Assembly (NCBI RefSeq): GCF_003589595.1
Contig: NW_020654810.1
Location: 17,448,594 to 17,512,593 of the forward strand
Length of the DNA stretch: 64,000 nucleotides
Source of the DNA: Hyposmocoma kahamanoa
Taxonomy: Eukaryota; Arthropoda; Insecta; Lepidoptera; Cosmopterigidae
Reading direction: 5' to 3'
The notes under the pieces were generated by a model. That model ran no database searches. It worked only from the letters and a program-made list of their open reading frames with translations, and had not been told where the DNA came from. Positions 23,638 through 32,855 of this stretch are shown here, piece after piece. How positions within the stretch are numbered: position 1 is the first letter of the stretch; every line of letters begins with the position of its first letter. The translations under genes and the position numbers were made by a program.

Positions 23638-23812
23638 ATTGTAAGTCGGTTCCCAACTTATTGTTGACCGACTGACAATAAAGGCCAAGAAAGTTAAGGG
23701 ATTGTAAGAGGACCCTCAAATTGCAGTTGATCGACAGTTTAATAAAGGCCAATAAAGTTCTGAAATTGTAAGACGGTTCCCAAGTAGTTGGCCGACGGAT
23801 TAATATAGTTAC
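23638..23812. repeat. Diverged tandem repeat, about 63-bp unit, three copies
   Basis: Successive units begin ATTGTAAG near 23638, 23701 and 23775. Each contains a CCGACT/GATCGAC-like block and AATAAAGGCCAA in the first two. Copies differ at many positions. Confidence 0.6.
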
Positions 23813-24113
23813 TGAAAGGAAATATGAAGTATCTTTTTACATTCATTCAGTATTTAAAGCCAAGTTTTTTTGTAAATTACTTTTGTAGGATTTGCATGAT
23901 TTTTGTGAACTTAATTAATTATTCATTTCAGTATAATATTTGTTTTGGAATGGTTTTACCGGATTGTCATTCAAAATGGTAACATTTTTCAATAAAAAGA
24001 GTGAAATGGGTATTATTAGAGTGGTGTCATTTTGGATGATCTATATTGGTGAAAGGAGTGTTTTAGATTAAAGCAGAAAGAGTTATGAATCAATAAGTTT
24101 TATTGTACTTTTT

Positions 24114-24302
24114 TTATACAGGGTTAGTGTAAAATATCAAGAATCTAGCAGGACTAACATCAAAAGCAACAACTTGTGTTCCATGACTTTTTACAAAAGA
24201 TAAACCTTTAAGTTCTTGTACTATCATCTCACATTTTTTAGATGTGTATTTGGTAGTACCTCGACGAAGCCAACCCCCGCTCTTGCATTTTGCATCAGAG
24301 CG
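24114..24302 (-). CDS. Unrecognised 62-codon open frame ending beside a polyadenylation signal
   Basis: The minus strand is open from just after a TAG at 24303-24305 to TAA at 24114-24116. It encodes KSGGWLRRGTTKYTSKKCEM, then VQELKGLSFVKSHGTQVVAF and DVSPARFLIFYTNPV. The composition is protein-like (one Trp, mixed charge, no low complexity), unlike neighbouring random frames. AATAAA lies about 10 bp after the stop (24099-24104). It has no start ATG at its beginning, so if real it is a last exon or the end of a mobile element gene. No family was recognised. Confidence 0.35.
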   Translation of the reverse strand, partial: RSDAKCKSGGWLRRGTTKYTSKKCEMIVQELKGLSFVKSHGTQVVAFDVSPARFLIFYTNPV

Positions 24303-24414
24303 CTATTTAAACTAATGCTTTCTTTTGTTACCGCACAGAGTTATCACCTTTCAGAAGTATCTATTTAAAAAAAAAAATTTGTAAACAAGAGTGAAATCTG
24401 ATTAATTGAGTTCA

Positions 24415-24605
24415 TAGGTTTACGCTTCATAAGAAGGCTAAAGGTCACTCAGTGGGCAATGGAGAGAGCGATGCTCGGTATTTCTCTACGTGATGGAATC
24501 AGAAATGAGGAAATCCGTAGGAGAACTAAGGTAACCGACATAGCTCGAAGAATTGCTCAGTTGAAGTACGCGTTGCTTGTCAAATGAAGCAACAAGAATA
24601 CGAAT
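24415..24605 (+). pseudogene. LINE polyprotein C-terminal fragment
   Basis: Reads RRLKVTQWAMERAMLGISLR, then RNEEIRRRTKVTDIARRIAQ and LKYA before a stop. This is the segment after the reverse transcriptase in a very common insect LINE (RTE-like endonuclease-reverse transcriptase). About 60 codons remain. Confidence 0.8.
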
Positions 24606-25309
24606 TTAACGTCATCTCTCGAGGTGCAACTGAACCCAGGACGTAGATGCGACTCAAATATAATTATTAATTATTTTTGATAAGCAACCAGTCCCGGGAT
24701 CACGCAATACTCGCATTTAGGCTCGTTCGGGTTTCGTTGCAACTTTAAACCGACCCCGGGTTCAGATGCTACAAACCCTTATATAGTCCTACGAGGTTGT
24801 CAGTATTTTACAAATAACCCTGCGTAAGAACTATATAGTTTTTCAATTTGTTATCATTACAGAATGTATCATTGCGTACTATGTCTGGAACAAATTACTG
24901 CCGTATGCGCTCTTACTCAAACAAAACATAGACAAAACCGTAGTTAGAATAAGTTAGTTGACTCCGTACATTGAGAACTAAATGCTTAGGCTTTTGGACT
25001 TGAAGTAATAATGTAGCAAGCAAGATAGGCCATTAGGGTGAGGTAAGTTCACATATAATGTTTTCTTAATGTATGTACATCTTTACCTCTGGGAAATACT
25101 CCTTACTTAGTTTGCGGTCTTCTTCACCTTTACAATAGAATATTCATGACATAAAATTACCTTACACACATATGTATCTAGTTACTTATTTACATACAGT
25201 GGGGTATTTCTTGATTTTATGAATAGTTTATATTAATAACAATAATGCGCTAGAGAACCACACTAATTACCTCATTTCGAACTAGAGACGTATGTGTAAT
25301 AGACCAACG

Positions 25310-25350
25310 GAACTCACTGGTGACCAAATTGGTTCTACCAGGAATCCGAC
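25310..25350 (-). repeat. SINE family K head fragment
   Basis: The minus strand reads CAGGTCGGATTCCTGGTAGA then ACCAATTTGG, matching the B-box part of the 9.75 kb copy. Confidence 0.4.
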
Positions 25351-25680
25351 CTGGTATCTCCTATTTTTTTGGGGAGGCTCAATGTTTATGTGGAAGTAAC
25401 CCCAGGTGGAGGGCATACACATTAAAATCCTCCCCGGTTTGCCCTCTTGGCCAGGCGTTGTGAGCGCCGCGCCGTGGGATTCCGAAGACTAACCACTACG
25501 ACGCCCTCAGCCATCACGGTTTCTATCAGAGTTCCTGCGTTTAAGAAGGGAGGGTCGGCTCGCTTGACCTAGATAGGTGAGACCGTGTAATGTGGGCAAG
25601 AGATCCCCGTCCTCTATCCGCTGGCCCTACCAGAGCCAGTTTAGGCTGGTAGCGAACTGCGTTCGCCTTCTTTTCGCCGA
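25351..25680. repeat. GC-rich repeat fragment, probably retroelement-derived
   Basis: A sharply bounded GC-richer segment (GCCAGGCGTTGTGAGCGCCG; AAGGGAGGGTCGGCTCGC; GAACTGCGTTCGCC). No open frame with a clear domain. Its composition suits an untranslated part of a GC-rich LINE. The family was not recognised. Confidence 0.35.
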
Positions 25681-25775
25681 AACAATTACTGTCAAATAAA
25701 TAATACTCAACGTATGAAGCTTCATTCACATCACGCGTCTTTTAATTAGTTTAAGTATTATTTATTTGACAGTAA
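25678..25775. mobile_element. Small inverted-repeat element beside the P-like transposon
   Basis: CGAAACAATTACTGTCAAAT at the left mirrors ATTTGACAGTAATTGTTGCG at the right, with TATGAAGCTTCATTCACA and CGTCTTTTAATT inside. The same layout occurs at 31071-31250, where longer outer arms are present. Confidence 0.65.
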
Positions 25776-27335
25776 TTGTTGCGGACCACAGACATGTATC
25801 TAGATAGACACCGCAAGTTACGTACTTCGCGTGCCCAAAGTAAGTGAAATTCACTTACTTGCCGCTGCTTCTGAAGTATACTTCAGAACACGCTCGACAG
25901 TTATCGTAGATATACACCACTCGAAAACGCGAAAAATGCATAATTGTGCCATTATAAGCTGCAAAAGCGCCATAACTGTGGGTAAACGGGAAAACGGGAA
26001 CGTTTCCTTCCATGGGTACCTAAGTGATTTTGTAATCAGAAGATGCATAATTTATTTTAAAAACAATTATTTTGGTTTCGTATGAGTTTCGAGAAAACAA
26101 ATATGCAATCGAGTGTATGCCTCATTTTTGTAATACATTGGGGCTTGTATTTGTTGCGATATATTTGTGGTACTTGGTTAATACGTATCGAATGAACGCA
26201 CTTTTGTATAATGCATTCAGTTTCGTGGTACGGGCGCTTGTACATTTCTTTGGCCAAATTTGACATTTAGTGATGTATACGTTAGGCAACACTATTCTCG
26301 ATTCTGATCGATTTTGAAAACAAAAGGACGAAAATTATTATGACCTTAGCAATATAAAAATATTCTATAACTCTTTTGTTATAACGTTTTATAACGTTTC
26401 GTTTTTTTTTTCAGTTTTGTAGTATCTATTATCAGTAGTATCTGTAATTTCGATATTTTTTGCAGCACGTTACCTCGAATGTCCGAATATAGTGAGCAAA
26501 TAGTTACATACATCGCCGGATATGTAATACGAGTAATACAAAAAAGAATATAATGCAAAGAATTAGTCTTTACAAAAGAAAACCTGGAGTTGTTCATACG
26601 TATGAGTTCGTTGCTTTCGAGGACGAAGGTGGTCTAGTTTATCCCACCTAAGATGCTATCCAAATATGCAGAGTAGCAGACTTAGAAATCCGAGAAATAA
26701 TAAACAAATCACGAAAATTTCACATGAGGCTGTCATTAAGTAAACCTCTTCTGATTAATAAGATTTTATCATATTTTGTCAGCAGTAACATTTTCATTTG
26801 TCTTGTCATACATCAATTTCATCAATTACCAACAGAAAACCATCTAGTAAAATTAATTAAGGCAGTCGCAGTTCATATACTGACGTGCATTTTCATTATT
26901 TAAGTTAATCGATAAGATCTTCTATTACAAAAACATGTTGTTTAATAAGCTCATTTTATTGGAAGAATTATAATTTTAATATTTGGATTCGATTAAAAAT
27001 TCGAGTCTTAATGTTTTATAGTAATCGACTTTTAAAAAAAAGGCTTAACTATCTTATTCTATTATTTTTCTACTATATTAATATTACGACTACTTGTAAT
27101 CAACAAAGACTTGAACAAAAATTATTCTATTTAGAATCGATTAATTGAATGGAATACTCGTGTTTACGCGTATTCCGTTCAATCAATCGATTTAGAGCGA
27201 GCGGAAGGGGGTTTCCATCACTAAATAGTTATTGTGACGTCATAGTGGGTACAAAAAATGTGGCACGCTTGGTTTTCATATAAATTGCTGTACTTGTGGC
27301 GTCTATCTAGATATATGTGTGTATTGCGGACAGAG
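25770..27335 (+). mobile_element. Decayed P-element-like transposon (THAP-type transposase)
   Basis: ATG at 25936 opens MHNCAIISCKSA, then GKRENGNVSFHGY, which fits the start of a THAP DNA-binding domain (C-x4-C, later SFH). After a gap, a good 3' splice site (TTTTTTGCAG) precedes 26466. There the frame reads MSEYSEQIVTYIAGYVIRVI, and after a frameshift GGLVYP, ICRVADLEIREIINKSRKF, both typical of the C-terminal part of P/THAP9-type transposases. At least two stops interrupt it. Near-terminal inverted repeats flank it: GTATCTAGATAGACACCGCA at about 25793, mirrored by GGCGTCTATCTAGATA at about 27291. Most of the catalytic core is missing. Confidence 0.65.
27128..27194. repeat. Inverted repeat hairpin, about 25-bp arms
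   Basis: TAGAATCGATTAATTGAATG and ATAC at the left pair with GTATTCCGTTCAATCAATCG at the right, with few mismatches and a loop near TCGTGTTTACGC. It lies near the right end of the P-like element and may be subterminal to it. Confidence 0.6.
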
Positions 27336-28078
27336 AACGGAGTAGACCCCCGGGTACGCATCAACTGCGTCTTCGCGTTTTCGCTAACCTGGGATCTCGT
27401 TTCAAACCAGTCATAAAGGCATATACTACTTAATCAATCCAATTTTATTCTGTATATTTATTTATTCGTATCAACCCATCATACAGATAAGAAACTCTTA
27501 ATTCAATATAGCATGAAATCTTGGACGAAAAGGCTGCTTAATCGATAATAAATCCAGGATTCCTTAAATATAATCCCATTTTCAGATACAAAATACTTAT
27601 ATGACGTCATACGCTCTCCCCCTTACATAAGCCCACACATAGATCGCATATTCAATCCAAAAGGAAAACACTCTCGAATGACGTAGTGTTGTTCAATCAA
27701 TTAATCTGAAACCCATTCGAGTTTGATTGTCCGCTATCGCTCTGGTTCACAAGGCCAGTGCAGCGCACCTACAATGATGGATGGTTACTTGATGAATCGC
27801 TCACAAGATATTGAGACGAGATGAGGTTGAAACGTCATTCAACGAGCGACGTTAGGGTTACGCGAGAGAGGGTTAGGCAATAAACGTTTATATCTGAAAA
27901 ATGGAAACCACCTAAGTGGGCAAATGAAATGTAATTTATCCTTAAAGGAGACCCTTGTTACTCGTGAACAGAAGCTTGTATATGGGTTGATACAGTACGC
28001 CAATAAAATTCAATTAGAAATAGTAATAAAAGCGATTGTGCTCAATAGAACCAGGATATTGAAAACAATATGACAACA
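27336..28078. other. Stretch with no supported feature
   Basis: No recognisable coding or repeat structure. Confidence 0.4.
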
Positions 28079-28330
28079 TTGATGACCTCCGCGGTTGAGT
28101 GGCTTGCACACAGGTTTTCATGATGTCGCCATCTTTGCGATTCCGAGTTCGATCCCCGGCTGGAAATGAATGAATGTAGAAAAAAGCAACTTTTCAACTT
28201 TTTTGTCTCGTATCTTGGTGTTTGTGGTACCGTTGTTGTTCCCGATTTCCATAACAGAATAAGTTTAGTTACTTACTTTGGGATCAGAGCAACGTATGTG
28301 ATCTTGTCTAACTTTTATATTTATCACGAT
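28079..28330 (+). repeat. tRNA-derived SINE family J, copy 1
   Basis: Head with CGCGGTTGAGTGG and B box GAGTTCGATCCCCGG at tRNA-like spacing. The body (GGTGTTTGTGGTACCGTTGT, TTACTTACTTTGGGATCAGA) is found reversed at 61785-61935. Confidence 0.7.
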
Positions 28331-29007
28331 ACTTCTAATACTTTCTTGTGTTTCTTTTATGTGCTTTACTCCGTTTCGCTTCCTCGTTTATAATGAATAA
28401 ACAAGTGCGAAATGTAGATGCAATATTATTTTTTATTTGTTACTAGGTATAAAAAAAAACCTAAATCTGGGTCGCTAATGATGTAACCAAAACAGCTTTG
28501 GTTTGACCCACAGGAATCTAATAAATAGATTTTAGTGTTTTGACCGTACACCGGTATACACTATTCAGACAAATAAATTACAAGTTGAAAACGAAACCTA
28601 CAAAAAAAAAGAACGCTAATGTGATTAAATTACCGTGCATTTATAATGAAATATTATTACTACTACATTATTATTAATATAGAAAATATGGGAGGTATCA
28701 AAGTATATTTAATAGTATATTTAATTAATTAATAACTAAACGAGAAGATAATGTGCATTACATTTGGATTTTTTTAAAATTAGTTATGTATATCGTTTGT
28801 CATAATAGAACCGTTGACGTAGACCTGAGAAAAGTGGAGTAAATTGATTGACGATGAACTATGCTTTTTATATCGGCCTTCAAGGGATTTCAAAAAGATT
28901 ATGACGAGATTGATGGTTATTCCTTTTCTTACTTACTTTCTAGCTGCAAGTCTATTAGAATCATGCTTGCAAGCAAGCTTTGCACCGATGATACCCAATT
29001 TTCTTAA
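28331..29007. other. AT-rich stretch with no supported feature
   Basis: No recognisable coding or repeat structure. Confidence 0.4.
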
Positions 29008-29145
29008 TGACACTAAGTGATGAGACGAATAAGTTGTGCGCCTGGTGGTAAGCGACAGCTCCATAACAGTGGCAGTGACACTCATAAGCTTTACATCTCA
29101 GTTTTGTGCGGTACTGCCACTGCGCCCGTCACCCTGCGTCAGCCG
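29008..29145 (-). repeat. SINE-B copy, 5' half missing
   Basis: Contains ACTAAGTGATGAGACGAATA and GTGCGCCTGGTGGTAAGCGA, then GCCCGTCACCCTG. It breaks off before the GGACGAACTC end. Confidence 0.7.
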
Positions 29146-29353
29146 TTAAAAACATAATTTAAAGATTTGATGAATTTGTAAAAAAGTCTGTATATGGATG
29201 GCAGGCATAACAGAAAAAGTTGGCACGTGGTATACAAGACAAAAAAGTTTGGGAACCTTTGTTTTAGACGATAATAATAATCCTACCACATAGAAGATGT
29301 TGATTTAAATATTATTATCATTGATGTGGTGGCATAACTTTTTCACATATAAT

Positions 29354-30362
29354 GCTGTATATTTGAAAGTGAGACTTAACATAGACTAAAATAAAATTAG
29401 GATATGGGATAGAACGAAAAATAAATCAACAAAATGTGTTTTAAAGTGTACATAGGATTAAACCGTTTCCCTTTACTCTTAATTTCGAGTGCAATGGGAA
29501 TATTATCAAGCGAGCGCCGAGTGAGACATCAACAATAACAATGATTTCACATTTATGTTTTAGCTTATGTTAATTATTTTTTACTTGAACTATCATCGAA
29601 ATGTTTTACGTACTAAAAAAGATAAGCTTATGATTTAGTAACTAGTTATCATTTAATAAGAATTGAGGTTTTTGGCGTAGTTAAAAATGTGAAATCAAAT
29701 TATTTACAATGAATGATTTTTTAGTTATTCACACTTTATTTACAATTACGTGTTACGGAGCAAGTGTTCAAAATGTCCACCGTTTTACACAATGCATACA
29801 TAGTCTAGCACGGCATAGTAAATTTTGTTTTAAATTGTACAACACAAACACATTTTGTCTCACAGCATAAAATACTGAGATAATCCTCTCACGCAACACC
29901 TCGACACTGTTCACCTCCTCCGCATAAACTCCGATTTGGGAACATTTCAATAGCTTGCGTCAAACTATCACCACTTATTGCGTAAAGTCGCGCCATCTCA
30001 GTCAATTCGACGTTAGAATAAATATCCATTTTGCGACGATCGGGCGAGCGGAAGTACAAATAATTTACGTGTCATCATTAGATCAAGGTCGCGCGTGCAC
30101 CGAGCAATTTCGAGTATGCGCTCGCGCCTCTACCCCCGACTCGTGTTTTGTATTTAGCCGCCGTGTCGCCACCCGCCGCTGCGTGGGAGCAATAATAGTG
30201 ATGTGCATAGATTTCAATAACTAATGTTGTTCTCAAGTAGTAGTCGATAAAAAAAAATTAAATAAATATTTTCGTAAAGTTTAAGTTCATTAGTTTATTA
30301 TTTCTTTGGGTTCAGGAATATAACGCACTCTATAAGTATGTCCCACTTTCAAATATACAGTC
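29354..30362 (-). mobile_element. Deleted Tc1/mariner-related transposon with terminal inverted repeats
   Basis: Terminal repeats: GCTGTATATTTGAAAGTGAG at 29354 and, reversed, GACTGTATATTTGAAAGTGG at 30362. Inside, the minus strand has a start MDIYSNVELTEMARLYAI, then GDSLTQAIEMFPN (about 30033-29930), resembling the helix-turn-helix start (DUF4817-like) of many insect transposases. It also has an end region with WTFEHLL-like residues before a stop (about 29760-29790), resembling the GGHFEHLL C-terminus of mariner-like transposases. The catalytic middle is missing. Confidence 0.6.
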
Positions 30363-30777
30363 TGTATATAAATCTTCTTTTTTTGTACGGCCTTGATTTT
30401 TCGTCGTGATTGTCTTGGAAAAACATGTAGTTTTTGAACCCATGAATTGAATTACACTACTTGATATGCTAACAATAATATAATAATGATTGCGGCTACA
30501 ATTTTAAGTAATGAATTTAGTCCTAAGTGATGATTCAATTAAGCTCCACGTCAGGACAGGAGTCGAATGTTCGTCGTCTTCATCGAATCTTTGAGTTCTG
30601 CTACCTACGAAACGTGATTCTGATCTCTATTCCGTATCTACTAACTGGCATGAGTTCCATAAATGTTAATATGCAAAATAGGTTCAAACTTTTTATTTGC
30701 TGCTTCCGTGGCTAAACAGCTATGAGTGTGTGCGTTATTTGTTATATATTTATTTAAACTTTGTTATCAATTTAGTA
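30363..30777. other. AT-rich stretch with no supported feature
   Basis: No recognisable coding or repeat structure. Confidence 0.4.
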
Positions 30778-30878
30778 GCACTAGAGCAACTTGTGAAAGA
30801 GGTCTTCTAGGGAAATATTGCCATCTTCCCTATTTCTGCCGCTACTTTCCAGTTTTGAAGGGTAAGCGCTTTTCTGCA
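30778..30878 (+). repeat. SINE-B 5' fragment
   Basis: CTTGTGAAAGAGGTCTTCTA, then CCTATTTCTGCCGC and GTTTTGAAGGGTAAG match the start of full SINE-B copies. The remainder is absent. Confidence 0.6.
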
Positions 30879-31070
30879 CTGCATCCAATTCGTATTCATT
30901 CGGAATCCGAAAGCATACAAATCTAGAAACTCGGATCCACTTCGGATGTCGCTGGTGCACTAAGTCCGAATTCGAGAAAATACAATATAAGCAATATTCG
31001 TACACCTACTCATAAAATGATCTCTGTGACATTTCGGACCGTCATTTCTCGGATTCGGAACTGGAGATCT

Positions 31071-31248
31071 ACTCTCGATCTCCGTCCGACATCCGTCCGA
31101 AACAATTACTGCCAAAAAGCAATACTTGACCAAATGAAAAGACGCATGATGCGAATGAAGCTTCATACTGGATACTTGTCTTTTAATTTTGTCGAATATT
31201 ACTAATTTGACAGTAATTGTTTCGGACGGAGATCGAGAGTAGCCCCCT
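31071..31248. mobile_element. MITE with long terminal inverted repeats
   Basis: Left end CTACTCTCGATCTCCGTCCG, then AACAATTACTGCC; right end TTTGACAGTAATTGTTTCGG then ACGGAGATCGAGAGTAG. The interior (CATGATGCGAATGAAGCTTC, CTTTTAATTTTGTC) matches the small element at 25678-25775. Its outer ends resemble the right end of the P-like transposon near 27322-27345 (GCGGAC, GAACGGAGTAG). Confidence 0.75.
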
Positions 31249-31276
31249 GATACGAATCGGACGTAGTGTGCAAACG

Positions 31277-31427
31277 TTCTAAGGGACTGGTGATATTACA
31301 GGCACATGGGACTTGTCAACTTATGTCTCAAAGTGACGGGCGCAGTGGAAATGCTCCTCAGATCTTTGCGACTTAAAGCTCCGAGTGACGCTGCAACTGA
31401 TGTGGACAGGCGTTTCGCTTTTCACCA
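31277..31427 (+). repeat. SINE-B fragment fused to a mariner
   Basis: Reads GACTGGTGATATTACAGGCA, CATGGGACTTGTCAAC, GTGACGGGCGCAGTGG and ends at TTTTCACCAG. There the mariner transposase 3' part begins without an A-tail. Confidence 0.7.
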
Positions 31428-32342
31428 GGTACTGCCTCCTGGGAAGAAAACTTCTTGTCACGTAGATAATTGTCCAAATCACGAAAAAAATGGTAGTCCG
31501 TTGGAGCAAGGTCTGGTGAATACGGAGGATGACGAATGGTTTCTAACTGCAGTTCCTGAAGGGTCAAAATGGTTTCTCGTGCTGTGTAAGGTCTCGCATT
31601 GTCGTGGGGCAATAATGGTGAAGATCGATTCATGATTCGGGGCTGTTGTACTGCTAGTTTTGTCAACATGGTTCGGAGTTCGGCACAATAGACATCTGCC
31701 GTTATTGCTTGACCAGATAGGAGAAAACTATAGTGAATAACACCATGCTGAGACCACCAAACAGTTACCATTACCTTTTTATTGGTAAGTTTTGCTTTAG
31801 GACACTGTTGTGGCATTTGACCTGGGGTCAGCCATTGCATTTTTCTTTTCCGGTTATCATAAAGAATCCACTTTTCATCACATGTGAAATGAAGGAATAT
31901 TGGATCGAATTGTAATCCAATATTCCTTCATTTCTGTACCGGTTCAACAAGGCAACGCAAGTTTCAACACGCGTTTCTTTCTGCAGATCAGTCAAATCAT
32001 GAGGCATCCATTTTTCGTATTTTTTTATTTTATTGATTTGACGCAAGTGAGTCAATATTGTGGGTAAGGTAACGTTAAACCATGCCGCTAATTCCTGGGT
32101 AGTTTGACTAGGATCGGCTTCCACTATCTCTCTTAATTCATCGTTATTCACCTGTGTGAATAACGTGGCTCGTTCTTTAAGTCGAAATTTCCATCACGAA
32201 AGCGTTTAAACCAAAATCGCACGGTGCGTTCATTAGTAGACCCCTCTCCAAACGCAGCATTGATATTGCGGGCTGTTTCTGCCGCGTTAGTTCCGCGTCG
32301 GAACTCGTATTCAAAAATCACTCGAATTTTCGCAGTATCCAT
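31428..32342 (-). pseudogene. Mariner transposase, frameshifted by an inverted duplication
   Basis: The minus strand starts MDTAKIRVIFEYEFRRGTNA at 32342 (first helix-turn-helix, with RTVRFWFKRFRDGNFDL), shifts frame, then MNNDELREIVEADPSQTTQE and the second helix-turn-helix, the linker, and after another shift MQWLTPGQ, HDNARPYTA and PPYSPDLAPTDYHFF with the third catalytic Asp. It stops at DKKFSSQEAV where SINE-B is fused, so about 50 C-terminal residues are missing. The first catalytic block (CDEKW) is read in the wrong frame because of the palindromic insertion at 31886-31934. The length and motifs fit a D,D34D mariner. It is not functional. Confidence 0.9.
31886..31934. repeat. 20-bp perfect inverted duplication inside the mariner gene
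   Basis: Arms 31886-31905 (GAAATGAAGGAATATTGGAT) and 31915-31934 are exact reverse complements separated by 9 nt. One arm plus the spacer is an inverted copy of the coding sequence for RNEGILDRI next to it, as produced by a template switch during replication. Confidence 0.9.
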
Positions 32343-32619
32343 CTTTCTTGTCTAAATTGAATAACAAAAACAATTGAAAGTCGATATTCAAATGTTTCAA
32401 ATTTAAAAAAAAAAATCACAGAAACCATTTGAAAAAAGTTTCATTCGAAAACCTCAAACCATGAAGATTCTATGAAAATTCAAAGAACCTATTGCAATAA
32501 AACGGCAATTTCAAACTTTAACCCCTAATATATCGAGAGAAAAACGCCTTGAGTTGGAGAAATAGCAAATCAACTAAATAATTGCTAAAAGTAATTGCTC
32601 CTAAATTAAAGTCAGGCGC

Positions 32620-32855
32620 TATTTATTAAAATTTATCTTCATGCGTGAACAGCCACCCTTTGAGGTGGATGATTTTCTTCAAAATGAAATGGGACCACTA
32701 TGGAAATACCCCCTTTCCAACAAAAAAAGAATTATGAAAATCGGTTCACAAATACCGGAGTTATCGCGTAACATACATACAAAAAAAAAACAAAAAAAAA
32801 AGAACATACAGTCGAATTGAGAACCTCCTCCTTTTTTGAAGTCGGTTAAAAAAAC
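32620..32855 (+). repeat. 3' end of a common insect retroelement
   Basis: Contains ACCCTTTGAGGTGGATGATT, ATGAAAATCGGTTCACAAAT, interrupted A-runs and GAACCTCCTCCTTTTTTGAA, GTCGGTTAAAA. I recall this ending from many insect genomes as a retroelement tail, but cannot confirm which element. Confidence 0.45.
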
